Notes: a model not told the origin generated them from the sequence alone. A stretch of 64,000 nt of DNA from Carboxylicivirga sp. (GCA_025210475.1 JAOARW010000121.1:1-64000), one strand, 5' to 3'; counted from the first letter of the stretch, positions 44,309-53,855 are shown. Translations and numbers: made by a program.

Positions 44309-45142
44309 ATGAACAGAATTATTGAAAAGGAGTTTTTTTCAGAGAACGTTGTTCGCCTGGAAATTGAGGCTCCACGTATTGCAAAAGCCAGAAGAGCCGG
44401 GCATTTTGTTATTGTCAAAGTAGGCGATACCGGAGAGCGAATTCCTTTGACAATCGCTGCCGCTGATCCTGTAAAAGGAACCATTACATTGGTGATTCAG
44501 CGTGTTGGTGTTTCATCACGACGTATAACAGAGTTAGAGGTTGGTGATGAATTAACCGATTTGGTTGGACCTTTAGGAGAGGCCACTCATATTGAAAAGG
44601 TTGGTACTGTTCTGGCTTGTGGTGGTGGTGTTGGTGTAGCACCATTATTACCCATCGTAGAAGCTTTAAAAAAAGCCGGTAACCGAGTTGTCACTATTCT
44701 TGCAGCGCGAAACAAGGATTTGATTATCCTGGAAGAGCAAATGGCCAAGTATTCTGACGAGCTAATTATCATGACTGATGATGGATCGTACGGAAAGAAA
44801 GGATTGGTGACCGATGGCATGAAAGAAGTGATGGAGCGCGAAAAGGTGGATCAGTCTGTTATTATTGGCCCGGCCATAATGATGAAGTTTGCGGCGCTAA
44901 CAACGAAGGCGTATGATGTGCCAACAGTAGCCAGTTTAAATACCATAATGGTAGATGGAACAGGTATGTGTGGTGCGTGTCGAATTACTGTAGGTGGTAA
45001 AACAAAGTTTGTTTGTGTAGATGGACCTGAGTTTGATGCTCATCAGGTTGATTTCGACGAAATGTTACTACGCTTAAACGGTTATAAAGAAATCGAGAAA
45101 AGTGCAGAAAACGAGTACTTAAAAACCAAAGAAAACAAATAG
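44309..45142 (+). CDS. NfnA/SudB-like ferredoxin-NADP reductase subunit
   Basis: A 277-residue flavoprotein. The N-terminal FAD barrel is followed by an NAD-binding part with VLACGGGVGVAPLLPIVEAL. The C-terminal [2Fe-2S] cluster has TGMCGACRITVGGKTKFVC and DGPEFDAHQVDFDE. This is the small subunit of NADH-dependent ferredoxin:NADP oxidoreductase (electron-bifurcating), also annotated as sulfide dehydrogenase beta. It is 2 bases from its partner gene, so the two make one complex. A role as glutamate-synthase-like or sulfide dehydrogenase is an alternative. Confidence 0.85.
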   Translation: MNRIIEKEFFSENVVRLEIEAPRIAKARRAGHFVIVKVGDTGERIPLTIAAADPVKGTITLVIQRVGVSSRRITELEVGDELTDLVGPLGEATHIEKVGTVLACGGGVGVAPLLPIVEALKKAGNRVVTILAARNKDLIILEEQMAKYSDELIIMTDDGSYGKKGLVTDGMKEVMEREKVDQSVIIGPAIMMKFAALTTKAYDVPTVASLNTIMVDGTGMCGACRITVGGKTKFVCVDGPEFDAHQVDFDEMLLRLNGYKEIEKSAENEYLKTKENK

Positions 45143-45144
45143 CC

Positions 45145-46629
45145 ATGACTGTTACAAAAGAATTTTTAAAAGAAGAAAGAGAGCAGGCATGGAGGGTTGA
45201 TATTCGTAAACTGCTCAAAAATAAAGATCGTACTACATTGGAAAGGGTTCACATGGGTGAGGTTGAACCAATGGAGCGAATCAAATCCAATATAGAAGTT
45301 AATACAGGCTTGACTGAAGAAGAAGCAGTGAAAGAGGCGCGCCGTTGTCTTGATTGTCCCGATCCGACCTGTATTACTGGTTGTCCGGTAGAAATCAATA
45401 TTCCTAAATTCGTTAAAAGAATCGAACAGGGTGATTTTCTACAGGCAGCACAGGTGTTGAAAGAAACAAGTGCATTACCAGCTGTTTGTGGTCGTGTTTG
45501 TCCTCAGGAAAAACAATGTGAGGCAAAGTGTTTCTACCAGGTTAAAATGAAAAAAGATCCGGTAGCAATCGGATACCTCGAACGATTTGCAGCCGACTAT
45601 GAGCGTGATTCAGGTCAAATTTCTGTTCCGGAGGTGGCAGCGCCGAATGGTATTAAGGTTGCGGTTATTGGAAGTGGACCAGCCGGTTTAACTTTTGCCG
45701 GTGACATGGCAAAGAGTGGTTACGATGTAACAGTATTTGAGGCTCTTCATGAAATTGGCGGTGTTTTAAAATACGGTATTCCTGAGTTTCGATTGCCAAA
45801 CAGCATTGTAGATGTAGAGATCAATAACCTGAAGAAAATGGGGGTGAAGTTTGAGAATAACTTCATTGTTGGTCGAACAGCTACCATGGAAGACTTAAAA
45901 GAAGAGGGTTTTGAAGGCTTTTTCACAGGTAGTGGAGCCGGATTACCCCGTTTTATGAATATTCCGGGGGAGAATTATATTGGTGTTTTAAGTTCCAACG
46001 AATACCTGACGAGGGTGAACCTGATGGATGCTGCCAATCCGCAAACGGATACCCCAATAATCAGTGGAAAAAATGTGGCCGTAATCGGTGGTGGAAATAC
46101 CGCCATGGATTCAGTCAGAACAGCCAAACGATTGGGTGCAGAACGCGCCATGATCATTTACCGCCGTTCGATGGAAGAAATGCCGGCACGTGTTGAAGAA
46201 GTAAAGCATGCCCAGGAAGAAGGCATTGAGTTTTTGAACCTTTGTAATCCGGTAGAGTACTTTGCCGATGAGTCGGGCAGAGTCAACAGAATGCGTGTAC
46301 AAAAGATGGAGTTGGGCGAGCCAGATGCTTCAGGTCGTCGTCGTCCTGTCCCAATGGAAGGATCGGAATACGACATTGACGTGGATACGGTAGTGGTGAG
46401 CGTGGGTGTTTCGCCAAATCCGCTTATTCCAAGTTCTTTGCCACAATTGGAAACCACGCGTTGGGGAACCATCGTAGTGGATGAGGAGAAGTTACAGACC
46501 TCAATCCCGGAAATGTTTGCAGGAGGTGATATTGTTCGCGGTGGTGCTACGGTGATCTTAGCCATGGGCGATGGTCGTAATGCGGCTGCTTCGATGCATA
46601 AATACTTACAAGATAAGCTAAACAACTAA
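45145..46629 (+). CDS. NfnB/GltD-like FAD/NAD(P) oxidoreductase
   Basis: A 494-residue partner of the upstream reductase. The N-terminal part has Cys motifs for two [4Fe-4S] clusters (CLDCPDPTCITGCPVEINIP and VCGRVCPQEKQCEAKC). An FAD motif follows in AVIGSGPAGLTFAGDM, then a substrate-side YGIPEFRLP, an NADPH motif in VAVIGGGNTAMDSVRTAKRLG and the closing MFAGGDIVRGGATVILAM. This is the glutamate synthase small-subunit fold. Without a large glutamate synthase subunit beside it, an NfnB role is more likely. It precedes the dihydroorotate dehydrogenase-like gene by 11 bases. Confidence 0.87.
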   Translation: MTVTKEFLKEEREQAWRVDIRKLLKNKDRTTLERVHMGEVEPMERIKSNIEVNTGLTEEEAVKEARRCLDCPDPTCITGCPVEINIPKFVKRIEQGDFLQAAQVLKETSALPAVCGRVCPQEKQCEAKCFYQVKMKKDPVAIGYLERFAADYERDSGQISVPEVAAPNGIKVAVIGSGPAGLTFAGDMAKSGYDVTVFEALHEIGGVLKYGIPEFRLPNSIVDVEINNLKKMGVKFENNFIVGRTATMEDLKEEGFEGFFTGSGAGLPRFMNIPGENYIGVLSSNEYLTRVNLMDAANPQTDTPIISGKNVAVIGGGNTAMDSVRTAKRLGAERAMIIYRRSMEEMPARVEEVKHAQEEGIEFLNLCNPVEYFADESGRVNRMRVQKMELGEPDASGRRRPVPMEGSEYDIDVDTVVVSVGVSPNPLIPSSLPQLETTRWGTIVVDEEKLQTSIPEMFAGGDIVRGGATVILAMGDGRNAAASMHKYLQDKLNN

Positions 46630-46640
46630 ACCCTTTTGAA

Positions 46641-47633
46641 ATGGATAATTTGCAAACAACATATTTAGGCATTCCTATTAAAAATCCAATTGTGGTAGGT
46701 AGTTCAGGATTGTCATCCACCATTGGAGGTATTAAGAAACTGGCAAAGGCAGGTGCTGCTGCCATTGTTTTAAAGTCGGTTTTTGAAGAAGAAATCAAAG
46801 CAGAAGCTGAGCAAACGGTTGGATCGCAACTGGGAATTGATGAGAATAACCTGGAGTTTTACGATTATTACGATTATCAGGTCAAAAATGAGGTGTTGGA
46901 GAATTACGTTTCTTTAATTCGTGAAGCTAAAGAAGCTGTTGGCATTCCGATTATAGCCAGTATAAACTGCAGTAGTTACAGCGAATGGATTTCTTTCGCA
47001 CATAAAATTGAAGAAGCAGGAGCCGATGCCATCGAGCTGAATATATTTAAGTTACCATTTGGCATTAAGGATGAAGCTTCGGAGATTGAAAAGGTGTATT
47101 TCGATATTGTTCGTAAAGTTAAAGAACGACTTTCGATACCACTCGGAATTAAGCTGGCACCGTATTTTACCAACCTTGGCAGTGTGATTAATCGTTTATC
47201 TCATACAGGTGTTGATGGTTTGGTTTTATTCAATCGCTTCACATCGGTGGATTACGATATTGAAAATGATCAGATTGTTACAGGGAAGGTATACTCCAAT
47301 CAGGATGATTACGTGAATTCTCTTCGATGGATTTCCGTTTCTTCTTCTGAGTCAGGATGTGATTTGGTTGCATCAACCGGGGTACACGATTACCGTTCAT
47401 TGGTGAAGATGATGATGGCTGGTGCTGCATCGGTTCAGGTGGTTTCGGCCATTTATAAAGAAGGACCGGAGGTTATTGGTGCCATGCTAAAAGAATTAGA
47501 TGCCTGGATGGATCGTCGTGGATTTGCTTCAATCGATGATTTTAAAGGACGTCTGAGTCAGGGGCAATCAGCTAATCCGGAGGTGTTCGAGCGGGTGCAG
47601 TTTATGCGCTATTTCTCGGGGCATGTACAATAA
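46641..47633 (+). CDS. Dihydroorotate dehydrogenase-like protein
   Basis: A 330-residue TIM-barrel flavoprotein. It has LGIPIKNPIVVGSSGLSST, IPIIASINCSSYSEWI, ADAIELNIFKLP, IPLGIKLAPYFTN and LVASTGVHDYRSLVKMMMAG, matching the DHOD family's FMN-binding layout. The usual catalytic Cys/Ser loop is here INCSSYSEW. In Bacteroidota this protein is often found with an NfnAB-like pair and may not act on dihydroorotate. It is co-transcribed with the two genes before it. The true substrate is unknown. Confidence 0.8.
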   Translation: MDNLQTTYLGIPIKNPIVVGSSGLSSTIGGIKKLAKAGAAAIVLKSVFEEEIKAEAEQTVGSQLGIDENNLEFYDYYDYQVKNEVLENYVSLIREAKEAVGIPIIASINCSSYSEWISFAHKIEEAGADAIELNIFKLPFGIKDEASEIEKVYFDIVRKVKERLSIPLGIKLAPYFTNLGSVINRLSHTGVDGLVLFNRFTSVDYDIENDQIVTGKVYSNQDDYVNSLRWISVSSSESGCDLVASTGVHDYRSLVKMMMAGAASVQVVSAIYKEGPEVIGAMLKELDAWMDRRGFASIDDFKGRLSQGQSANPEVFERVQFMRYFSGHVQ

Positions 47634-47712
47634 AATATAAGGCAATAGAAAGTAGTCAGTAGTGAGCGTTGATACTACTGACTACTGGCTATAAACTAAT
47701 AACTTATTCCTT

Positions 47713-47743
47713 TTTGTTTCTTCTTAATTAATTCCTATCTTTG
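47713..47743 (+). promoter_or_regulatory. Promoter of the rpsF-rpsR-rplI operon
   Basis: TTTG (47713-47716) and TATCTTTG (47736-47743) are separated by 19 bases, the same spacing as at the HU promoter. It lies about 40 bases before rpsF. Confidence 0.75.
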
Positions 47744-47781
47744 CGCCCTGATTATTTAAAACCTTCTAAAATTAAGAAGAT

Positions 47782-48129
47782 ATGTTAAATCGTTATGAAA
47801 CCGTTTTCATTCTAACTCCCGTTTTATCTGATGCTCAGATGAAGGAAGCGGTCGACAAATTCAAAGGTTTGATTGTTGAGGCCGGCGGTGAGATTGTAAA
47901 TGAAGAAAATTGGGGACTTCGTAAGTTAGCTTACCCAATTCAAAAGAAGTCAACAGGATTTTACCAGTTGTTCGAATTCGATGCTAATCCTGAATTTATT
48001 GCCAAGTTCGAAACCGCTTTCCGTCGTGATGAGCGCGTTCTACGTTTCTTGTCATTCAAATTAGACAAATACGCAAAAGCGTATGCAGAGAAAAGAAGAT
48101 CAACTAAAAAAGAAGTAAAGGAGAACTAG
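47782..48129 (+). CDS. rpsF: Small ribosomal subunit protein bS6
   Basis: A 115-residue protein with the S6 signature YETVFILTPVLSD at the start, NWGLRKLAYPIQKKSTGFYQLF and FRRDERVLRFLSF. It binds the central domain of 16S rRNA with S18. It is the first gene of the operon, 3 bases from rpsR. Confidence 0.97.
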   Translation: MLNRYETVFILTPVLSDAQMKEAVDKFKGLIVEAGGEIVNEENWGLRKLAYPIQKKSTGFYQLFEFDANPEFIAKFETAFRRDERVLRFLSFKLDKYAKAYAEKRRSTKKEVKEN

Positions 48130-48132
48130 ACC

Positions 48133-48402
48133 ATGGCACAGAATCAATCAGAAATCAGGTATTTGACTCCTCCGTCAGTAGAAATTAAAAAGAAGAAGTA
48201 CTGTCGTTTCAAAAAGAACAAGATCAAGTATATCGATTACAAAGATCCTGAGTTCTTAAAGAAATTCTTAAACGAGCAGGGTAAAATTTTACCTCGTCGT
48301 TTAACTGGTACATCTTTAAAGTATCAGCGTAAAGTTTCGCAAGCTGTTAAACGCGCACGTCACTTGGCCTTGTTGCCATACGTAACCGATTTGATGAAAT
48401 AA
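48133..48402 (+). CDS. rpsR: Small ribosomal subunit protein bS18
   Basis: An 89-residue protein with KKKYCRFKKNKIKYIDYKD and the C-terminal RRLTGTSLKYQRKVSQAVKR and ARHLALLPYV motifs of S18. It partners with S6 on the 30S platform and is placed between rpsF and rplI as usual. Confidence 0.97.
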   Translation: MAQNQSEIRYLTPPSVEIKKKKYCRFKKNKIKYIDYKDPEFLKKFLNEQGKILPRRLTGTSLKYQRKVSQAVKRARHLALLPYVTDLMK

Positions 48403-48420
48403 GAAAAAGGAGGATTTACG

Positions 48421-48864
48421 ATGGAAATTATTTTAAGAGAAGATATTCAGAATCTTGGCCATAAGAATGACATTGTGACGGTAAAGAATGGTTACGGTCG
48501 TAACTATTTGATCCCACAGGGACTTGCTATTTTGGCAACTCCTTCGGCTAAGAAAGTACACGCAGAAAACTTGCGTCAGAGAGCTCATAAAGAAGAGAAA
48601 ATCAAAAATGAAGCTCTTGAAGTTGCTAAAACACTTGAAGGTAAGTCATTTACTATCGGTGCTAAGGCTTCATCAACTGGTAAGATTTTCGGTTCTGTTA
48701 ACACAATTCAAATTGCAGAAGCTGTAACAAAAGAAGGGTTCAACGTAGAGCGTAAGAACATTTCGATGAAAGAAGATGCAAAAGAATTGGGTACTTACAC
48801 AGCTACTGTGAAATTACACCGTGAAGTTAAGGTTGACATCTCAATTGAGGTGGTAGCCGAGTAA
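48421..48864 (+). CDS. rplI: Large ribosomal subunit protein bL9
   Basis: A 147-residue protein with the N-terminal L9 domain MEIILREDIQNLGHKNDIV and VKNGYGRNYLIPQGLA. A long helix and a C-terminal domain follow. AAAAGGAGG lies just before the ATG, a rare strong ribosome binding site. It is the last gene of the operon. Confidence 0.97.
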   Translation: MEIILREDIQNLGHKNDIVTVKNGYGRNYLIPQGLAILATPSAKKVHAENLRQRAHKEEKIKNEALEVAKTLEGKSFTIGAKASSTGKIFGSVNTIQIAEAVTKEGFNVERKNISMKEDAKELGTYTATVKLHREVKVDISIEVVAE

Positions 48865-48910
48865 CATTTTATTAATCTCGGATAGATTAAAACATTTTTC
48901 AAACAAACAT

Positions 48911-48940
48911 AAACCACCATGGGGACATGGTGGTTTTCTT
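48911..48940 (+). terminator. Terminator after rplI
   Basis: AAACCACCATG and CATGGTGGTTT form a perfect stem, followed by TTTTCTT. Confidence 0.88.
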
Positions 48941-49401
48941 ATGCCCTAAATTGGACAAGTCTAAAAAGTATCAAGAAAAAAGTATGACAGCTTACTCAAG
49001 ATGTTCTGGCAAAAAATTCACGTCCTGTTCCGAATTACGGGGGATTTCAATTTTTAGATACTAATGTGTTAATCTGAAAAACCTCGGAGGTTTTTCAAAA
49101 AGTCTGGGAAGTTTTTTAGCAAGCCTCACTAGAGTTCTCAAAAAGTCTCGTACTATTTTTATAATAAGCTCCCAGTTTATTAATTACAAGAAATTGTAAT
49201 TCTTTATGAATTATGAACATAATTAACGAAGACTCGCTTTAATGTACAAATGGTATGATTACCATGGTTCAAAAAAAAGGATGTTTTGGTAAGAAATTAT
49301 TTTTTGAGATTTTTTAAAAGTATGTAGGTGAAATATAATCTTCGTAATTTAGGAAAAAACAAAGGGCGTGAAAACCGAATAGAGGGTTAAAGATTTTCCA
49401 T
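48941..49401. other. Gene-free stretch between rplI and ridA
   Basis: About 460 bases without a convincing gene. AAAAACCT and AGGTTTTT form a terminator-like hairpin near 49077-49096. Several CAAAAAGTCT repeats occur (near 49097 and 49139). No IS ends, tRNA or known RNA motif is recognised. It may be a decayed gene or host a small RNA. Confidence 0.4.
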
Positions 49402-49434
49402 AAAAAAGCGGACAACCTATGGAAGTCGCCCGCT
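49402..49434 (-). terminator. Terminator after ridA
   Basis: GCGGACAAC (49408-49416) pairs with GTCGCCCGC (49425-49433) including G-T pairs, with TTTTTT following on the minus strand. Confidence 0.8.
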
Positions 49435-49467
49435 TAAAGTATCTTTTTTTAGAAGCAGAGAAGCAGA

Positions 49468-49845
49468 TTATTTTACTGCAATTGTTTCAATTTCAACCAT
49501 TACACCCAATGGTAGTTCTTTAACAGCGAATGCTGCTCGTGCCGGAGGGTTTTCTTTGTAATAAGAACCATATACTTCATTCATTGCGGCAAAATTGCTC
49601 ATGTCGCTTAACAGGCACGTTGATTTAACCACGTCGGTAAATGAGTAACCAGCTTCATCAAGGATAGCGGCTATATTTTTCATCACCTGCTCGGTTTGTT
49701 CTTTAATGCCGCCTTCAACCACTTTACCAATTGCCGGATCCACAGGTACCTGACCGGAGATGTATAACGTTCCGTTAACCTCAACTGCCTGGCTGTATGG
49801 GCCGATTGCTCCCGGAGCTTTCGTTGTGCTAATAATCTTTTTCAT
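49468..49845 (-). CDS. ridA: RidA-family reactive intermediate deaminase
   Basis: A 125-residue protein with GAIGPYSQAVEVNGTLYISGQVP at the start and PARAAFAVKELPLGVMVEIE at the end. The Arg of PARAAF is the catalytic residue that binds 2-imino acids. It hydrolyses toxic enamine/imine products of PLP enzymes. It follows lptD by 28 bases on the same strand and is likely co-transcribed. Confidence 0.92.
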   Translation of the reverse strand: MKKIISTTKAPGAIGPYSQAVEVNGTLYISGQVPVDPAIGKVVEGGIKEQTEQVMKNIAAILDEAGYSFTDVVKSTCLLSDMSNFAAMNEVYGSYYKENPPARAAFAVKELPLGVMVEIETIAVK

Positions 49846-49873
49846 ATTAATTAGTTATTTAAGGATTAATCAT

Positions 49874-52627
49874 TTAAAAGAAATTACCATTGTCGCGAGG
49901 GTGGTTGCGCTTTTCGTACTTCAAATCCTGCAGCATACTTGAGTTTACGCGAATGGTGAAGAAATACGATTTATAGCGACCAACGGGAACCAGGTTGAAG
50001 TTCATACTCCAACAGTGTAAATCGCGGCTAATACCAACGTTTGTGTGGGCTATTTCCTTACGATCGAAGCTATACCCTGAGGCAAAATTTATGCGCCATT
50101 TAGGGGTTAAAGATAGGTTTCCGTTAAGGTTAATGTCGGATGTTATTTTATAGTCATACGCCATTTTTCGCTTATCGAATTTCTGCCGGTCCTCCGTTAA
50201 TCTGAAGGAATAATTAATGGATATATTCCATGGGATTTCGAATTTGGCATAACCATCATCGCCCATGGCAAAGCTGGCGTTACTGCCTTCGAAAGCGGCT
50301 CTTGGATCAAATTCCTGATCATTTAAGGGGTCGGGTGGAAGAGCATTTGGATCGTCATCGGTTTCGTTAGGATCGGGTTGCTCTTTTTCTTTCTTTTTAA
50401 AGGTGTCAGAGCCAAAATTAAGCCCAAAACTTAAGTTGGCACTCTGTAGTCGTAATAATTTACCTTGTTGCGAAAATACCGATTCATTCACCCGGATAAC
50501 TTGTCCGGTGCTGGTTGTATCCAATGCATAAGGATCAAAACGGGCTCCGAAGTTAACGTTGGTTCCAAATAGCTTGGTTCGGCCACTCATGTTAACGGGC
50601 TGCCATTTTAAGGAGTCGGCCAGAAAGTTATAGCTGGAACTAAAATTAAGACTCTCCAGAATCTTTATCTTTTTAAAACCAGTTGTGTCTTTGTCGCTTT
50701 TTACTTTCATCTCAAGGGTGTTACCAAGGCTTACACTCATGGAACCTGATTTCCCTCGTCCCGGTACACCATAAATAGCACCTTCATAGTAAGAATAATC
50801 ATGGCGAACTTTTTCATCGCGTTCTTCATCGTAGTACTCAAACCAGTCGTAATAGCCGTATTTGGTGTTGCCAAAGTCAGGGCGGTACGACATGGAAACA
50901 GATGGTGTAGCTACGTGGCGAATGGCATTTACTTTGTCACCAAATAGTTTACGCCACGGTTTGAAGAACGTGTAAATTTTCGTGGATGTTCCTGCACTAA
51001 AGCTATAATCGTAAACACGGTTAAATCCGGTGATGGTGTCTGTGTTAACGATTTCTTGTTTATCGTAATCGTACCCTTTTTCTATTTTATTTAAATACCA
51101 ACGTTCCTTGTAGTTAAAGGAAGGGGTAACGGTAAAATATCTTAAAAATTTAAGGTTCATCGCAACCGGAATGCTATGTTGCGCACCGTTTTTCCATTGG
51201 TTAGCAAAGTCATCACCTGAAAAACCTAATTCCGATTCTCGTGCATGAACGAAGTTTTTCATATTACCGGTATAGGAAAGACTTATTTTCTCAAGCATGT
51301 TTTCCTTTGTGCCAACCTTATCTTTCTTTTTAAAAGGGTAAAAACGATTGACGGTAAATGTTAAATCCGGAATGGTTAAGTCGATGGTTGTATCCCGACT
51401 ATTTTGCGAGTGCAAAAGGTTGGCAGAAAAATTAAACGGTCGACCTGCCCATCTTTTGGTGTAAGATATACTGGATCGTTTTGTATTGGTTGAAATGCTG
51501 TTGTTAGCCGGGTTATAAAGGTTGTTGATGTTATTTTGGTCAAAAGAGCTGGTCGAATAATTAACACTGGCAGAAAAAGACTGGTAAGGATTGGCTTTGG
51601 CATCCTGCCTGTGTGACCAGTTGATAGCCATATCTTTGGTTTTTCGATATGTTTCAGGGATATCTTTTTCGCCGGAGATATTGGTTATGTACTGAAAATT
51701 AAAGCGTCCGCTGTATTTGTACCGGTTTTTATAGTTGGTGCCAGATCTTATCGCCCATGAGCCATTGGTGAAAATGTCACCTTTAACCATAAAGTCAAAA
51801 TAATCATTGGCAGCCCAATAATAACCACCTTCAGTCAGTCCAAATCCTCTTATTTGCTCATCGCGATACGAAGGAAACAAAAAACCAGAGCTGTAAGAGC
51901 TGGTTGTCGGAATCATGGCAAAAGGAATTATTATAGGAAGTTTAACATCTTCCACAACTAAATAGGCGGGGCCTGTTACTGTTTTTTTGCCAGGAATTAC
52001 TTTGGCTTTCGTCAGGTTAAGATAAAAGTGCGGATGATCATGGTGATCGCAAGTTGTATACTTGGCATCTTTCATACAATAAGAATCGTCCTCAATCTTT
52101 TTAGCTTTGTCACCAACCACAAAGCCTTCGCCCTGTTCGGTAACAATGTGTTCAATAATTGCTTTCTCTGTCTGGAAGTTGTATTTCATGCGCCGCATGG
52201 TGTATTCACCACTCGGATCGGTAAATACAGGTAAACCAATCTCGGCACCCAAGGAGTCAACCGTTCCGTATGCAAGAGCTGTACTGCTGTCCATATCTAA
52301 AACAATAGTATGGGCTTTTAGAAGAACTTCCTGATAGCTGACCTGCGCGTCGCCATATAAATAGGTCTTTTGAGTTTCCAGATCGAAGTCAATAGAATCG
52401 GTAGCCTGGTATTTTACTTCCGAATCGATAATAAAGCTACCGGAATGAACTTTGGTGGTATCATTATTTTGTAATTCTTCATTTTCCGCCATCTGAAGCT
52501 CAGTTTCCTGTGCAACAGAATTGGTAGAAACAAGTACGAAGCTCGTAATGATAACTGTTAACGCAATTGTATTGAGCGCTTTATATGCCTTGGTGTTTAT
52601 TAGTGTCAAAGTGGTATTTTTTTTCAA
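49874..52627 (-). CDS. lptD: LptD/OstA-like LPS assembly protein
   Basis: A 917-residue outer-membrane protein with an N-terminal hydrophobic signal (about 15-38). An OstA-like beta-taco domain follows (SFIIDSEVKYQATDSIDFD then QTEKAIIEHIVTEQGEGFVV). A large beta-barrel with alternating aromatic strands runs to the C-terminus. Cys residues in DSYCMKDAKYTTCDHHDH may form a disulfide. Bacteroidota LptD proteins export LPS or lipooligosaccharide to the cell surface. An acidic loop rich in Asp/Pro sits near residues 755-785. It is divergent from the amidase gene. Confidence 0.85.
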   Translation of the reverse strand: MKKNTTLTLINTKAYKALNTIALTVIITSFVLVSTNSVAQETELQMAENEELQNNDTTKVHSGSFIIDSEVKYQATDSIDFDLETQKTYLYGDAQVSYQEVLLKAHTIVLDMDSSTALAYGTVDSLGAEIGLPVFTDPSGEYTMRRMKYNFQTEKAIIEHIVTEQGEGFVVGDKAKKIEDDSYCMKDAKYTTCDHHDHPHFYLNLTKAKVIPGKKTVTGPAYLVVEDVKLPIIIPFAMIPTTSSYSSGFLFPSYRDEQIRGFGLTEGGYYWAANDYFDFMVKGDIFTNGSWAIRSGTNYKNRYKYSGRFNFQYITNISGEKDIPETYRKTKDMAINWSHRQDAKANPYQSFSASVNYSTSSFDQNNINNLYNPANNSISTNTKRSSISYTKRWAGRPFNFSANLLHSQNSRDTTIDLTIPDLTFTVNRFYPFKKKDKVGTKENMLEKISLSYTGNMKNFVHARESELGFSGDDFANQWKNGAQHSIPVAMNLKFLRYFTVTPSFNYKERWYLNKIEKGYDYDKQEIVNTDTITGFNRVYDYSFSAGTSTKIYTFFKPWRKLFGDKVNAIRHVATPSVSMSYRPDFGNTKYGYYDWFEYYDEERDEKVRHDYSYYEGAIYGVPGRGKSGSMSVSLGNTLEMKVKSDKDTTGFKKIKILESLNFSSSYNFLADSLKWQPVNMSGRTKLFGTNVNFGARFDPYALDTTSTGQVIRVNESVFSQQGKLLRLQSANLSFGLNFGSDTFKKKEKEQPDPNETDDDPNALPPDPLNDQEFDPRAAFEGSNASFAMGDDGYAKFEIPWNISINYSFRLTEDRQKFDKRKMAYDYKITSDINLNGNLSLTPKWRINFASGYSFDRKEIAHTNVGISRDLHCWSMNFNLVPVGRYKSYFFTIRVNSSMLQDLKYEKRNHPRDNGNFF

Positions 52628-52719
52628 GCGTCCACAAAAATAAATAAAAAATACTCACACGCTTACCAATGCTTTAAAATATGCGGAATGGAGGCTTTTT
52701 AATGTGTGTATAATTTTTC

Positions 52720-52727
52720 TATTTTTG
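52720..52727 (+). promoter_or_regulatory. -7 element ahead of the amidase gene
   Basis: TATTTTTG matches TAnnTTTG and lies 22 bases before the ATG at 52749. This supports that start over the in-frame ATG at 52704, which lies upstream of the element. A matching TTTG box is not obvious. Confidence 0.45.
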
Positions 52728-52748
52728 AACTGTAATAAATGTAAAAAT

Positions 52749-53855
52749 ATGACAATTTATTCATTTAAAACACGCCTGGTTTTTTTATTGGCATTATGTG
52801 TTTTATTTATTTTTAACACTTTAAGCGAGGGGCAGGAGTCGATCAGTTTTAAAACAGTTGTGATTGATGCGGGGCATGGAGGACGTGATCCGGGTGCAAT
52901 TGGCAAGATGTCGAAGGAAAAAGATATCGTTTTAAATGTAGCTCTGAAGTTGGGAGAATATATTAATAAGTACTTGCCGGAGGTGAAAGTTGTTTATACA
53001 CGTAAGAAAGATGTGTTTATTCCTTTAAACAGACGCGCGGAGATTGCCAATGAAAATAAGGCTGATTTATTTATTTCGATCCATGCCAACGCCATCTCGA
53101 CCTCAAAAATATATGGTTCGGAGACTTTTGTATTGGGTTTGCACCGTACTAAGGAAAACTTAGAGGTGGCGAAACTCGAAAACTCGGTTATTGTTCTTGA
53201 GGAGGATTATACCACGACTTACCAAAATTTCGACCCAAACTCCTCTGAGTCGTATATTATATTTGAACTGATGCAAAATATACACATCGACCAGAGTATT
53301 TATATGGCCTCCTTGATTCAGTCGCAGTTTAAAGACCGTGTAGGGCGCCGCGATCGTGGTGTAAAGCAAGCCGGGTTTCTTGTGTTGCGCGAAGCTGCAA
53401 TGCCGAGTGTGTTAGTCGAGCTAGGTTTCTTAACGAATCAGAGTGAAGAGAAGTTTATTGCCTCAGAAAAGGGACAAGCTTATATGGCTTCAGCAATTTT
53501 CAGGGCGGTGAGGGATTATAAAGTGGAGTTTGATTCCAAAAGTAAAATGGAGGATATTACTCAAAAGCAGCTCGAAAAGGAACAGGAAAAAATAAATTAT
53601 AGAATTCAAATCGCTTCATCGAAGAAGAAAATTCGGGAAGGGAGTTCGATTTATAAGAAATTTGATGATGTGTGGATGTTTAAAGAAGGAGAACGATTTA
53701 AATATACTACCGCCTGTAATGCTGATTTTGATTCCATTTTAGTTGCATTAAAGGAAGTGAAAAATAAAGTTAACGATGCATTTGTTGTGGCCTTCAAAGG
53801 GGAGGAGAAAATCTCTGTTAATGAAGCCAGAAAAATACAACGCAGTAAGAACTAA
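52749..53855 (+). CDS. N-acetylmuramoyl-L-alanine amidase (Amidase_3)
   Basis: A 368-residue exported enzyme with a signal peptide (about 8-27). The amidase domain has VVIDAGHGGRDPGAIG (zinc His and following Gly-Gly), NKADLFISIHANA (zinc His) and PSVLVELGFLTNQSEE (catalytic Glu). It cleaves the peptide from peptidoglycan and helps cell separation. A C-terminal part (about 270-365) looks like a SPOR-type or similar beta-alpha domain (YRIQIASSKKKI). The MCE gene follows after about 65 bases. Confidence 0.9.
   Translation: MTIYSFKTRLVFLLALCVLFIFNTLSEGQESISFKTVVIDAGHGGRDPGAIGKMSKEKDIVLNVALKLGEYINKYLPEVKVVYTRKKDVFIPLNRRAEIANENKADLFISIHANAISTSKIYGSETFVLGLHRTKENLEVAKLENSVIVLEEDYTTTYQNFDPNSSESYIIFELMQNIHIDQSIYMASLIQSQFKDRVGRRDRGVKQAGFLVLREAAMPSVLVELGFLTNQSEEKFIASEKGQAYMASAIFRAVRDYKVEFDSKSKMEDITQKQLEKEQEKINYRIQIASSKKKIREGSSIYKKFDDVWMFKEGERFKYTTACNADFDSILVALKEVKNKVNDAFVVAFKGEEKISVNEARKIQRSKN

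Noticed and set aside
52704..52748. Upstream start for the amidase
   Set aside because: The -7 element at 52720-52727 lies downstream of this ATG, and the later start gives a proper signal peptide.
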